Shown: in pieces, positions 9,173-20,816 of the stretch
Numbering within the stretch: the stretch's first letter is position 1
How the letters are laid out: each line of letters opens with the position of its first letter
From: Oenanthe sinensis
Lineage: Eukaryota > Streptophyta > Magnoliopsida > Apiales > Apiaceae
Direction: 5' to 3'
Length of the DNA: 64,000 nt
Assembly: GCA_028671895.1 (NCBI GenBank)
Contig: JAPMAC010000231.1
Span: forward strand, 11,372,001 to 11,436,000
Position numbers and translations under genes: made by a program
Notes under the pieces: generated by a model
What the model saw: the letters and a program-made list of their open reading frames with translations, nothing else
Databases searched by the model: none
Told to the model about the DNA's origin: nothing

Positions 9173-12100
9173 TTCAATATCTGACAATAGCTTGACTCCC
9201 TAAACCAAGTGGGAGTACTCTCGAAACATCTGGGTTGACTCTCAGTCAATGAATTCAACAAGACAGAAACCCTTGAATCAAGGAGACTCAAGAACGCGAC
9301 CGGGGAGCCGCTAATACTAGTTAAAATAGACTCCACAAAACATTACCATTTTGGAGTGAAACCATGGGCCATAAGGCACCAATACAACTGGGAGGAATAT
9401 CGGAGTCGGACGTTACCTCCCGAACCTGGAGTTATCGACTCAGAATAAATACAAAATATCCGAGTCAACGCTCACAATTTATTATTTAATGAAAAATAAT
9501 ATTTAAAGAAGTTTAGACAACTCCAGAATATTTTTAAAGAGCCAATAACTATTTTATTAATATTTAAGAGGCCTAGAATAGTCCTCGAAAAATATTAAAA
9601 GGATTTAGAAGAATTAAAATATTTAATCCCAATATAATCAAGATTATTTAATATTTAAATAATCTTAAACGATTCAACATATTTAAATAATATTTAATCA
9701 ATATTAAATAATATTTAAATAATTTCAACACCCTGAAAGTATTTACTTAACCTTTAAATACTTTCTATATTCTTTAAATAATTTTTAATAAACTAAATAT
9801 TATTTAAAACAGTAAACCTCGACTAACCGTCGAGACACGCTAGACTACTCCCGGTCGACCATCTAGCACCAAAAAAAAAATGTACTCAACACCAGATTCA
9901 GTTATACAAAACTGAAAGCAAACGTCCTCTAACTTTTTAAGAAGTTCAGAGGCATCTCAAAACTAGGTTGAAAAGATCTCATTCTACTTACAAGAAACAA
10001 TCTTAAACAACCTACGCATACTTGTGTCCTACATCAGGATAATAGTGATGAAGCGTCGGACACTTGCATACTCTAACTTTTCGAGAAGTTCAGAGTAGTA
10101 GACGAATCAAGTTATAAATGAACAAGACAGTTCAAGGGAAATGCCGACGTGCATTTCCAACGACTACAATAAGCTAGATAGTTCCAAACACAGCAAAAAT
10201 GCATAATTGAAGAACTTATCATTAAGTCAAAGATTTCAAAAATTTTGGCATCACCATGAATTAATAATATTCTGATATGGAATAAAACGATAGAGTCGGA
10301 AACTTGCCTGGAGTCCAAGGAATGCCATTCCAACTTCTCCACGCTCCGGGTACTCTATAATCATATAAGAACCCACTCTTAGTTTACATACATATGTAGC
10401 AGGCTAATTGTAATTTATACAATTACTCTACATTTCGCCCGGTACTTCACCTCCTCGGGCCTACTTTAGCTACTCGTAAAACTATCCTCTCAATAGTTTT
10501 TAATCAAGTTCTTTGCACCTACGTATAGTCATGATATTCCTCAACAACTTCCGTTACTGGGTCGACTCGAGACAAGTTCTCTATCTTGCCCGAAATCGTT
10601 TCCCAAAACGATTACTTAACATTTTTCTCATGTTCATTTCATTCTCACACCCTGTTTTCTAGCATTTTTAATAAATTGGAAATTAATCCATTTAACATGA
10701 TTCCTTTTCTCAGGTCTTCCTTGTACTACTAACATCATGCCATAAAAATTTCAACTCAAGCTAAGGTCATTAGCTAGGTGAAACAATTCTCCAAAGTTCA
10801 ATGTTTAAGAAATTCGTAGGTTATGAACAACCTTTACTAAAATAACTATATCTCCTAGCTCGTTAATCCAATTGACTCACCATTTGAGGCTACGCAAACT
10901 AGACTCCAATTATAACATAGATCCAGAGAATACACCGTCTATAAATAGTGTTAAGTATTCCAAACAATTCATTCAAAACAGGGCAGTAACAGTGGCTCCA
11001 GAATTCATGTTTCTGAAATTTACTATTACATGCCTTGAACTCATCTAATTTTAATAAATCAGATTTTTCTCCTTTTAATCCAATTCTTCTTCCCAGGTAA
11101 TCTCAGATGTTCCTAGTATTTTAAATAAAAGTTTCATGATTTATGGAGCCCCCTAACTAGGGTGATCACAGCTCCAAAGTTCGTAGAAAACAGGGCTGTT
11201 AAGTTTCTGCGTCACCGTTACTAATTAATTCATAACTTTTCGCTCGTAACTCCGATTGACATGAATTTTGCGCCTAAACGATCTTGAGATCATTATCTAA
11301 CTGACCATGTATATAAATCACAAAACAAAACAGGGTAGCCCCTTTGAAGGTCTATGAACAGTTAAGGTCAGAAAAAAAAAATGGCGTGGTTATGTTTGTA
11401 CACTCGTCATTTCCTCAATTTTTAAACTGTTTAAATTCATCCCAAACAACTCCAACACAATTTATACAACTACTTGCACATATGAAGACTCAATCCCAAG
11501 TGGTTTCACAATTATACAAGTATCCATTTGTTACCAATAAATCATCAAAACACAGCCACTAGCTTTATTCATTCAAGCCACAATTCATACTACTCCATAA
11601 CAACCAATTCAATTCATAATCAACTTCAAGCAAACCCAAACTCCTCAAACAACATTATAAACTAATTAACTTCTGAAAACTAAGCCAAAACAGTTTTTAT
11701 ATTAGAACAAAACTCATCCAAATGACAACAAGAACAATTAGTTTATCATGCTTGAAAACTACCCCCAATTGCCTGAATATACTACAACAAACATCCATAT
11801 CTCTTTCAATTGAAGTTCAACAATTACTAAATTTTGCACACTTATAATAAAGAGATTTATGAACAACTTTTATCATTTGGCCCACATCAAATAAGGTCTT
11901 TAACATTTCCAAAACAATTCTCCAAAACAGGGCAGACAAATCTGGAAACTAAAAATGCTCCTGGGCATACTCTACTCAAACATTTTTCATAAATCGAAAA
12001 ATAAACATTTTACTATCAAATTGCTACAGCCTCTTCCTTAGTCACCTATACACGTTAAATAAAAATTTCAGTTCGAATTAAAGAGTTTATCTAGGTGAAA

Positions 12101-12599
12101 CATTGCTCCATATTTCAGTGTTTAGTCAAATTCGGAGGTTATGTACAAGCTACACTAAAACTGCCATAACTCCTAGCTCGTAAATCCGATCGAGGCAAAA
12201 TTAGCGCCCAAATAAACTAGAAAACATAAGGAACAATTTTGTCACATAGCCACTGCACAAAACAGTGCTCAAACATCCCAGTTTATTCGGCAAAACAGGG
12301 CAGTGCAGATTTCATGACAACCAAACATAATTCCTCATCCTCTTCCATACACTTTACTCAACCATTAATCAATTATTAAAAATCAAACACTAACCCATCA
12401 ATTGAACTTAGTTGAATTCGTAATTATGTCCCAACAAACCCAATACAATAATAACAAGCTTAATAATCATAATCAAGGCTTAAATAAAAGGGTTATACCT
12501 CTCAAACAAAACCCAAGCTTCAATCCAACTTTTCCCCAATTTCTTTTCTTCAAACCCTAACTTGATTTTCTTCCCCTCTTGCTCTTCCATGGCTGAAAT

Positions 12600-12790
12600 G
12601 AATGGAGGAAAAGAATTGTTTACTTGCTCTCTTCCTTCTCCTCTTTCTCTCTTCTCTTTTTCTCTTCTTCTCTCTTTTCTCTCCTCTCTCCTCTCTCTCT
12701 CTCTCTTTGCTTCTCTCGGCTAAATGAAAGTGAATGGGGGTGTTGGCTGATTTTTGTGGGTAAAATGAGTGAAGTGGTGGTTTATAAGCC
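12600..12790 (-). promoter_or_regulatory. Possible promoter region of the G LTR
   Basis: On the minus strand TATAAA (12786-12781) sits in the context GCTTATAAACCACC, followed by a purine-rich GA tract (12720-12600) typical of plant 5' UTRs. It is about 430 bp from the 5' end of the LTR. Position and composition suggest the LTR promoter, but no start site can be proved. Confidence 0.45.
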
Positions 12791-13293
12791 CCACAATTAA
12801 AATTCTAGCCTTACTCCTTGTTTTTGCTACCCCACTCGGCTAAATCATAATTCTAAGTTAGAAATTCTAATTTGTAAAAATTTAATTTCTAACATAATTA
12901 AATAATAGAATACTTTTGAAGATTTATGGAAAAAGAATTAGAATTAAATCTAATTTTTCCAAATTGATATGCATTTTACAAATCATTAAATCTTTTAATG
13001 ATTTTGAGAATAAAATTCATTTTAAAAATAAATAAGAATGAGAATAAAAATATTCATTGAATGAAATCATATTTTCGAATACCCCGTATATTAATAATAC
13101 GGCCTCACATCTCAAGTACCTTATGAAGAAAATAAATCCATAAAATCATTTATTCAAAAATGAAAAATTTTATCCAAAAATCTTAATAACCCCAAGCGTC
13201 AAAAATACGGGTTATTACATCTATCCTCCTTTTGTACAGGTATATCTAAAAAAACTCAATTTTTCTTTCACCTCTTCTGGTATTCCACTTTCT

Positions 13294-16200
13294 ATGCCTT
13301 CTACAACAATGGAGGGAGATGGAAATGTCCCCATCCCTCCTACCCAAGTTGCACAATCTTCCAAAATTAAATCTAAACAAACCACCTCAGTAGTTTCTCA
13401 AAAGACTACTGTTGTAAAAACTAAGAAAAGAAAAACAACTAAGGGGAGTGTGAAGGTGGTTGATAAGGGTGAGGGAACTGGCCAACATCAAGAAAGCCAG
13501 AAGGACAAGGAAGGAGAGGTTGAGAGTGTTCAGCCAGCCACCAGCCCAATCTCTCAACAAATTGAGGCTGTGATAAAGGAATTAAACACATCCCTAGTTG
13601 CACCTTCTCAACAAGGTGTAACTATTGAACAAAGGTCTCAACCAGGACCATCAGATGGGGGTAAGGGTCACAAAATTCTACAGCCATATAAAAGGATAAA
13701 GGACACAAATAGTGCACAGGGAGCACACACACCTGCAAAGCCAAATGCAAATTTGGTGGAGCCTTCAGTTTCTTCTCTTGATGTGTCTCAGACTTTTCCT
13801 GAGGCATAGCCCCACTCTCTATCTATCTCATCTCCTCAATCTCCCTCAAAATCTATTTCTTCAGAAATATTGTTGATTGATAACTTCAATGTTTCAAATT
13901 CACCCTCTTTACAACTCAGGGTGGAGCCAACACTCTCACCTGTATCACTAGATAAGGTTAACACCTTGGTTGATCAGGAAAATAATGCAAATTCTCACAA
14001 GTCAATGGATATTACTCAATCAACTGATATCCAACATCCATTGACTAATGTACTTCCATCGATGGATATCCTTACATCCATCGACGAGCTCCAATCAATG
14101 GATATTCATCAATCGACGAATATTTCTTCTCCATCGATTGACACATTCATTCCTTTTCATGAATCATCCATTGAAACAATTCAGGTTGCCAATACACTAC
14201 TAGGATTGAATGGAGTGAGTGAGGTGTGTGAGGGGCAAGGTTTGCATACCTTGGCAAAAGGAGAGTGTGTGAATGAGGGGCCCTCAAATTCTTCTGAGGT
14301 GGCAAAAGGAGAGGGTGTGAGCAAAGAGAGCTCCACCTTAGCAGGTGATGCAAAAGGAGAGGAAAATAAGGGAGAGGTGAGGATCCAGGATGAGAACCTG
14401 ATGCAAAAATAGAGAGAAGAGAGTGAGAGAGAAAAGAATAGAGAGAAATCCATTTCACCATCCAATGAAGCATCAACTTCTAAAACTGAGCAGGTTGCAG
14501 CAGAACTCACCCAGGAGTTGGGGTTGGAGTCAAGGGGAGATGGAGGAAATGGAGTTCCTGCAGGAGTTGCAGATGCCCACATGGAAGTGGATGATGAGAT
14601 TGAAGTCAATCTTGATGCTTCAACCTTTCAACATGAAGATCCACACTATCAAGAATTGGCAGCAGCCACTAATCAAGTAGCTGAACAAATGTTGGGATTG
14701 GTGTAGACAAAGGAACAATTCAGGAGTGGAAAGAAAAATCTAGCTAGACAACCTGATGATGTATCCCACATGAATCCTGAAGACTTTGAAGATATTTCTG
14801 ATGATGAGCTTCTAGACCCTAATGTGGCCCGTGATGAAACAAGTATGGCTGATACTGAGAAGGCCATAATTTCTCACTACAGGAGATCCATGGCTGAAGT
14901 GAATGTAGAAGATCCGTTGCACAGAAGAATTCTCAACTTTTACAGGGACAACTTGAAGATTCAGAAAATGCATGTCACAGGATCTAAGCATGAATTAAAG
15001 AAGATCAGGGAGGAAATTGATAGCTCAAGGATGCACTTTGACTCCACAATTGATTCAAGACTCAGCCTTACAATGTTAACCAAAATCAAGCAAAGGCTAG
15101 ATACTGAGTCTACAGCCAAAGACAAGGTAGTGGCATTGGAGAAAAGAGTGACTGCTATGGAGCACAACATGGAATTAATTCTGAAGAATCAAGTCAACCA
15201 AATCAATCTTCTAAACCAACTTTTAGAAATTCCTATGATTTCTGCCTCCATGGCACAACCAGTTGCTGATAACAAAAAGGGGAAGAAGTATGAGGAGAGG
15301 AGAAAGGAAGTTAAGCTGTAATCAAGAATACAGAGTCTTTCATCCAAAGGAAAGATGCAAAGCAGACATTGGCTTAACAAATTGTACAGTAATTTGATTC
15401 CATTGTTAGCAAAAACAAGGAGATTGATGCACAGAAGCCAATTGCCATATTGCCAGAAACTCTTGAGAAAGGAGAAATAAGGGTAGATAAAGGTAGCTCA
15501 CAGACTGGTGACAGAAAAGGTAAAGGGATTACTATAGAAGAAGATAAAAAGAAGAAAAATTCTGCCATGAGTGAAGGAGAAAAGCTATTGGGAAAAGCAA
15601 TAGTTGTTGGCATAAAAGAAAGGGAACAACAAGTAATGGTACAAGAAGATCTAGTCATTCAACTGCAAAAGTAATTTGATGAGGAGGACAGGCTAATTAG
15701 GGAAGCCAGAAGAAGAGAAGGTAAAGGGAAGCCTAGAATGAAACAAAGAGCAAACAAGCCTGTGGATGAACAAAAATCTTCTGGAGTCAAAAGGAAGCTT
15801 GTTTTTGCTGAAGAGGAGAAGTCAAAGGAGGTGAAGCTTGAAAATCAAGCATCTGGAAGTGGTCAAGCCAAAGAGATAGAAGTGTTCAAACCCAAGGTTA
15901 AAAAAATTTTGCCAATCAAGAGTGAAGGAATGATTGCAGTAAAAGGTCAAAGGAAGAGGGATGATGATCTACTTCACATTGAGTATGAAGAAGGATCACA
16001 TTCAACTTTCACATTCAATTAAGTCTTGGACCAAGGATATGGCATCTTAAAGAAGATCTACACCATGCTCAACAGAAATTACTATCTAACTGAAGAGCTA
16101 GGGAAGGCCATTCTTGAGAAAATGAAGAAGATAAGGGAGACACCTATTTAAGAAGAAAGGGATGACAAAATCAAAATTTGGAACCCTGAAGGAAGGAAGG

Positions 16201-16430
16201 TGCTTCATGAACCATTCTACATGATGATCTACAAGGACAGGGAAGGCAAGGAAAAATGTATTGATATTTGTCAAGAAATTGACAAACTGCCCAATCTGGA
16301 ATTAAACCATCTTGCAAGCCAACTGGACTACAGGGTTGAGGATGAGAAGAATCTGAAGGGATCCTTGTATAGAAAAATGAAGGAAAATGAAGACAAAATG
16401 AATGAGTCAAGGGGGAGAAGAAGAAGATAG
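13294..16430 (+). pseudogene. Third ORF (env-like position) of element D, broken
   Basis: One long frame can be followed from 13294 to about 15321, with in-frame stops at 13807, 14410, 14704 and 15319. It then continues in another frame to 16430 with stops near 15672, 16019 and 16148. The N-terminal part is Lys/Thr/Ser-rich. The section 14002-14150 is built from repeated Ser-Met-Asp-Ile and related units. Residues from 14890 to 15230 have heptad-like spacing and high Glu/Lys/Leu content, suggesting a coiled coil. The 3' part is highly charged. No enzyme motif or clear membrane segment is visible. Such ORFs downstream of pol are known in Sireviruses and are often called env-like, with no proven function. 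It is non-functional as read. Confidence 0.65.
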
Positions 16431-16594
16431 AAGATTCAGACTCAACATCAAATTGTCAGAATTTATCTCTTACTGGTATTTGATCACTCTGTCTCAAATT
16501 ACTTCTGCCAATATTGAAATTCCTGCTAGAATGAAAATGTTTAGGAGTTTTGTTATCATCAACAGAAAATTTATGCATATTTTACATATTCATA

Positions 16595-16606
16595 AATAGG
16601 GGAGAT
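16595..16606 (+). promoter_or_regulatory. Polypurine tract of element D
   Basis: AATAGGGGAGAT directly precedes the TG of the LTR. This is the plus-strand DNA priming site expected at the inner edge of a 3' LTR. Confidence 0.8.
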
Positions 16607-17779
16607 TGTTAGGAATTATGAGTTTTGATGATAACAAATTACTTAGAATTTCAATTGGGATTTAAAAATTTCATTGTAACTAGTCGATGGATATATGACT
16701 TATAAATATCCATTGACTAGGAAACCGGTTATCAGTTGAAGCTTGTTAATCAACTGATAAATTGGATTGTAACATTTGATTCATGTTTCTTTATCAATTG
16801 ATTGTATTTCCTTGATGGATACTATGAAGTAGTCAACTGATGTTAATTGACTTCAATTGATAGCTTCTCAACGGATGTGAAGAATGGCTGATCAATTATA
16901 AATATTCTAAGTCAGAATTCTCACAAATGATGTGATCAACAGATATTGAAGTCGATGGATGAAGACACTACTCAACGGATGAAAGTCATCAACGGATAAG
17001 GGCAATCAACAGATAGCAGTTCATCAATGGATAAGGAGTCGATGGATAACTGGATTATCCATCGATACATCAATTGATCGTTGGATAGCCTATCCATCGA
17101 TGGCTGAGCAAAGAAGAATCAACTGATAAGCTTAACAGCATTTATCAGTTGATTAAGGTTTCCCAATTTAGTTAAAGCCAAAAGGAAGGAAACTGTGCAG
17201 AAACTGAATCAATGGAAGACAGTCATGTCAGGATTGCGAAGACTTTCAAGGCAACACAGTCTTCAAGGAATGCATCAAGACAAAGATACTTTCAGGACTA
17301 GACAGGTCCAATGAAGACTGTGAAAGTAGCTAATTTCTATTTTCATGTAAACATTGTAATTTGTAATTTATAATGTTATCTATCGATAGGAAATAGAAGA
17401 GAAGAAAACTACTATAAAGTAGCTAGTAGTCCATTGTAGCAAAGTGTGAGAAAATAAGAGTGAAAAAGTGTGAGACATATTGTAAGCATTATAGTGCAGA
17501 AACACTTTGTAAGCAGCTTGGTATTTCTATCAAGATTTCTTGAAAGCAAAAAACATACTAGTGGAAAAATCAATCCACTAGTAATTTTTAATTTTACTTG
17601 TCTTGTTTTCTTTCTATCCGTTTATTATTTATCTTGTCAATTCGATCAGCTCTTTCAATATTTCCTCAAACACTTTTTGTTGAATAAAAACTTAAATCCG
17701 CAAGAAGTTTAAATAGTTCTTAAGTTTGTATTCAACCCCCCCCCTTCTCCAAACTTAGTGTTCTTAAGGGCAAATAACA
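16607..17779 (+). repeat. 3' LTR of element D (1173 bp)
   Basis: Starts TGTTAGGAATTATG and ends GGGCAAATAACA. Between about 16680 and 17160 it is packed with near-palindromic 10-mers such as ATCAATTGAT, ATCAACTGAT and CCATCGATGG. Close to the end is ATTCAACCCCCCCCC followed by TTCT, a C-tract shared with the LTRs of A, C and the solo LTR. ORFs inside it (for example 17470-17712) are not supported. Confidence 0.85.
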
Positions 17780-18442
17780 GAACTTCAATCCTTCATTATT
17801 TTCAATTCACCTATTTTTCCTGAGAATATCATGACGGTATACATCTTCTTACTCCAATTATGACGACCACTTCATCATCTTCATAAACTATATATGTTTT
17901 TTCTTTCTTCTTCTTCATATTTCTCATCTTCTTCTAATTAATCATTCGAGCTTCTAATTGCAGTTAAACATACTTCAATCATTAATTGAATTTGTGAAAA
18001 TCTAGAACTGAATTTTGAAGGCAGAAATTGGTAATTTCTAATACAAAATTTAGTTATTTCAATTACAAAAGTGATTCATACTTGAGAAATTGTTGATTTC
18101 TACTATAGACTTTAGTGATTTGTTCCATCAAAATTACTAAACGGAGTATATTGGTTATAATTTTAGTGACATTGCATATTGATTTTTATTAGTACTAAAT
18201 GGTGTGTTTTGCTATATTATTTATTTGAAAGTTGATGAAACTGAAGGAGGTGACCATTAATAAAGGTTGTTATAGTTAGTGTGCAGAGAGAAGATTTGTA
18301 GGTATTGTGACGGAGTGGGTTTAATTTTTATTCGTTGGGTTGTATGTATTAATTTATGTAAAATATATGTTTGTTATTGGATTTAGTTTTTATTTTGCTT
18401 TTTAGTTTTTATTATAAGTTAGTTTCTATTTAGGTAGCACCC

Positions 18443-18512
<70 letters not shown>
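18443..18512. repeat. (TG)n(TA)n compound microsatellite
   Basis: About 70 bp of alternating pyrimidine-purine: a TG run of roughly 14 units followed by a TA run of roughly 17 units. Confidence 0.97.
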
Positions 18513-18514
<2 letters not shown>

Positions 18515-18966
18515 CTATGAAAAATAAATTCGGTAACAATAATATATCAAAATCATTTTGTTAATCAAACAATTAAGTACCAAGAAAAAAAATTAATTAA
18601 TAAGAACAAGAAGATACTAAAAATAATCAATTAACTTCATCTTCATCCTAGGGTAAGAAAATTAACTACACATGATTAAAGAACAAAACAAAGGAACTAA
18701 TATAAAACATGCAAATAACGGAAAAAAGTATTTTAATAGATAAAACTTTTTTGTATTGAAAGGATAGAAAATAAAACTACTCTACTCCTACTCCTAATTA
18801 TGAATTCTAAAATTAAAGTTAAAGGTATGAAATACAAGGGAGGAGCCTCATATATAGAGTGAAAATAATGTAGGTCTTCAACATCAATTACAAATTGAAT
18901 TCTAAAATGTTATTTATTTTCTTCTCCAACATGCATTCGATTTTTTCTCTAATTACTTGGAGGCCT

Positions 18967-19042
18967 CCAAGTAATTCCTCCTCTTTGGTTGTGTTCTCCT
19001 TTTTCCAAGTAATTCCTCCTCTTTGGTTGTGTTCTCCTTTTT
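18967..19042. repeat. 38-bp exact tandem duplication
   Basis: Two identical 38-bp copies, each starting CCAAGTAATTCCTCCTC, abut at 19004/19005. A spurious ORF crosses them. Confidence 0.93.
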
Positions 19043-20377
19043 CTGCTACAATTATAATTTTAATTAATTTCCTACAAAACTAAATAAAAATAATTAATTA
19101 ACTAAATAAAATTACGAAAACAAACCTAAAATAGGTATATAAAGAACAAGAAAGAACACCCTTATATAAAGAACAAGAAATATCACTATAGAATCTTATA
19201 TAAAAATTCAGTTAGGATCTAATTTTAATTGTAATTAAGTTTTTATTAGGAAGAATAATAGAATCTAATATGAAATAAACAACAAATTAGGATTGAACAT
19301 AACAATTATATGTAAATTCTATGTTATAAAAATATATATAAGCTTCTATACTAGATTCTGTAATATTTGATTTTTAAAATTTAGATGAGATTCAATGTTA
19401 GATTTGATATTTTAAGCATATTTATTGTTAAATTTGTGATTCAAATCTTAATAATCGAATTTTTATAAAAAAAAATAAAATTTTATGGTGGTGTTTTTCC
19501 GTTTTCTTTATATAAGGTGTTTTTTATGTAGTGTAACCCTATATATATGTATATATATAAGAATTATTATATTTTATTAAATAATAATAATAATAATATT
19601 TAAAAACATATATATAAATATACATATATATGGATATTATATATTGAGAGTGTAACATAGACGTTACATATCTAAATATACAAAAAAAAAGTCTCGAGTA
19701 GACTCTGGTATGTGTAACGCTCTCTTTTTCTCTCTATCTCCATCTCTCACAAAGACATACATGCATATAGATTGCTTAGATTTCGTGATGAACTGAGCTA
19801 TGGTCATTGTTACACTTTAATGGTTTGTGCCGAAATAGTGTTATTTTATCCTAAAAGTGAATTGCGTCATCACAATCAATTAGGTAGGTAGGGCGAAATT
19901 TGAAATTTTCTTTAAGAACAGGTGGATCTTCTCTAAAACTCGACGACTCGTGTTTGTTTCATTATTTGATTTTGATTATCTTTTTTTGTTTTGAAATTGT
20001 GATCACATATTTGAATATATTTGTCATTTTGCCAAGAATTTCTCAATATATAAAATATATAATAAAATATCGAATAAAATGATAACGGCATATAGATTCC
20101 ATGTGACCATTTTTTTTTTGCTGACTTACCATTTTTAACTATGATTATTTAAAATTGATTGGTTTATTTGACCAAAATAATTGTTCAATGATTAAAGTGA
20201 AAAAATTTATCAATTTTTATAGTGATTAACACTTTAACAAAAAATTATAAACAATCTTTAAAAATTATAATATTTGCACAGAAAGTGATTAATTTTACGC
20301 TTTCAAGGAGAAAGGAAAAGAAGACTTCACAACATTACAATTTCAAACAAAAAAAGAAAATCCCACAAATATAAGAC

Positions 20378-20674
20378 CTAATTTTGAAGTACAATACAAG
20401 AGAGAACGACAAGGATAAAACAGGGTGGCGCATCAATGCCACACATATTTATAAAAGTTTTCAAACTCTTACATTCAAATAGAGTCACTGGAACAAAGCC
20501 GACTCTAACGTGCCTCCATTTTCCACCTTGTATGACTTCCAAGTTCCAAACTACCCTACAATGGTAATAAAATAAATTATTGTAAGCGAAACTGCTTCCA
20601 AGTACATTATTAATCGGCACTTCGAATCTTGGAATATAAAAATGATACGTATCAATCTTTACAACCATATACAT
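20378..20674 (-). CDS. Unrecognised 98-residue ORF
   Basis: Minus-strand ORF with a start at 20674, in otherwise very AT-rich spacer but with more balanced base composition than its flanks. The middle has a fairly protein-like mix (for example VWNLEVIQGGKWRHVRVGF) and the C-terminal end is hydrophobic (CFILVVLSCIVL). I recognise no family. It could be a small gene, one exon of a longer gene, a gene fragment or chance. No neighbouring exons or splice signals were convincing. Confidence 0.2.
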   Translation of the reverse strand: MYMVVKIDTYHFYIPRFEVPINNVLGSSFAYNNLFYYHCRVVWNLEVIQGGKWRHVRVGFVPVTLFECKSLKTFINMCGIDAPPCFILVVLSCIVLQN

Positions 20675-20709
20675 ACGTAACGACGTAATGTATATAATAT
20701 GATATTTGA

Positions 20710-20816
20710 TATTATATTATATATTATGGAAAATATTATATTATACATTAGGGTATTCGATATTATATATTATGGAAAATATTATATTATACATTAGGCC
20801 ATTAGGGTATTCGATA
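20710..20816. repeat. 46-bp AT-rich tandem duplication
   Basis: Two copies of a unit containing TATGGAAAATATTATATTAT and ending CATTAGG, with period 46 bp; the second copy is followed by a short extra repeat of the end. Confidence 0.8.

Larger units (their letters stand above)
4959..13219 (-). mobile_element. Gypsy-type LTR retrotransposon G: leader fragment plus very long 5' LTR
   Basis: The right end reads TGTAATAACCCG on the minus strand, a start seen in plant Tekay/Del chromovirus LTRs. The inner LTR end is GGGGGCGTCACA, four bases before an exact initiator-Met PBS. Only the leader (4959-7316) and 5' LTR are visible because element E interrupts it at 4958. No pol is visible, so assignment to Gypsy rests on LTR ends and PBS. 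G sits inside element D; D sequence starts at about 13220. Confidence 0.75.
7333..13219 (-). repeat. 5' LTR of element G (about 5.9 kb)
   Basis: The boundaries are TGTAATAAC (minus strand, at 13219) and GTCACA at 7333 beside the PBS. At 5887 bp it is very long for an LTR. It contains a degenerate repeat of roughly 130 bp (8040-8320), a 69-bp array (8567-9172), AT-rich sequence (9470-9810), three related modules ending in AAACAGGGCAG (near 10820-11000, 11200-11350, 12150-12310), a GA/CT-rich tract (12600-12720) and a TATA-like box (12781-12786). No insertion inside it was recognised, but one could be missed. None of the ORFs in it look coding. Confidence 0.72.
13220..17779 (+). mobile_element. 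Sirevirus-like Copia element D, 3' part
   Basis: Visible order on the plus strand is a long third ORF (decayed), a polypurine tract, then a 3' LTR. The gag-pol and 5' LTR would lie beyond Gypsy element G, which begins at 13219, so they are outside the window. A coiled-coil third ORF between pol and 3' LTR plus LTRs rich in short palindromes fit the Sirevirus (Maximus/SIRE) lineage of Copia; no pol of D itself is visible to confirm it. The base run GAACT follows the LTR at 17780-17784 and would be one half of the target duplication. Confidence 0.7.
17780..20377. other. AT-rich intergenic spacer
   Basis: No coding region is supported. It contains a TG/TA microsatellite (18443-18512), a 38-bp exact tandem duplication (18967-19042) and other short AT-rich runs. 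The short plus-strand ORFs at 18895-19083 and 19900-20082 fall in low-complexity sequence and show no domain. Confidence 0.6.

Noticed and set aside
13622..15658. Several minus-strand ORFs opposite the D third ORF
   Set aside because: They mirror the plus-strand frame, which has the coiled-coil pattern and the correct strand relative to PPT and LTR.
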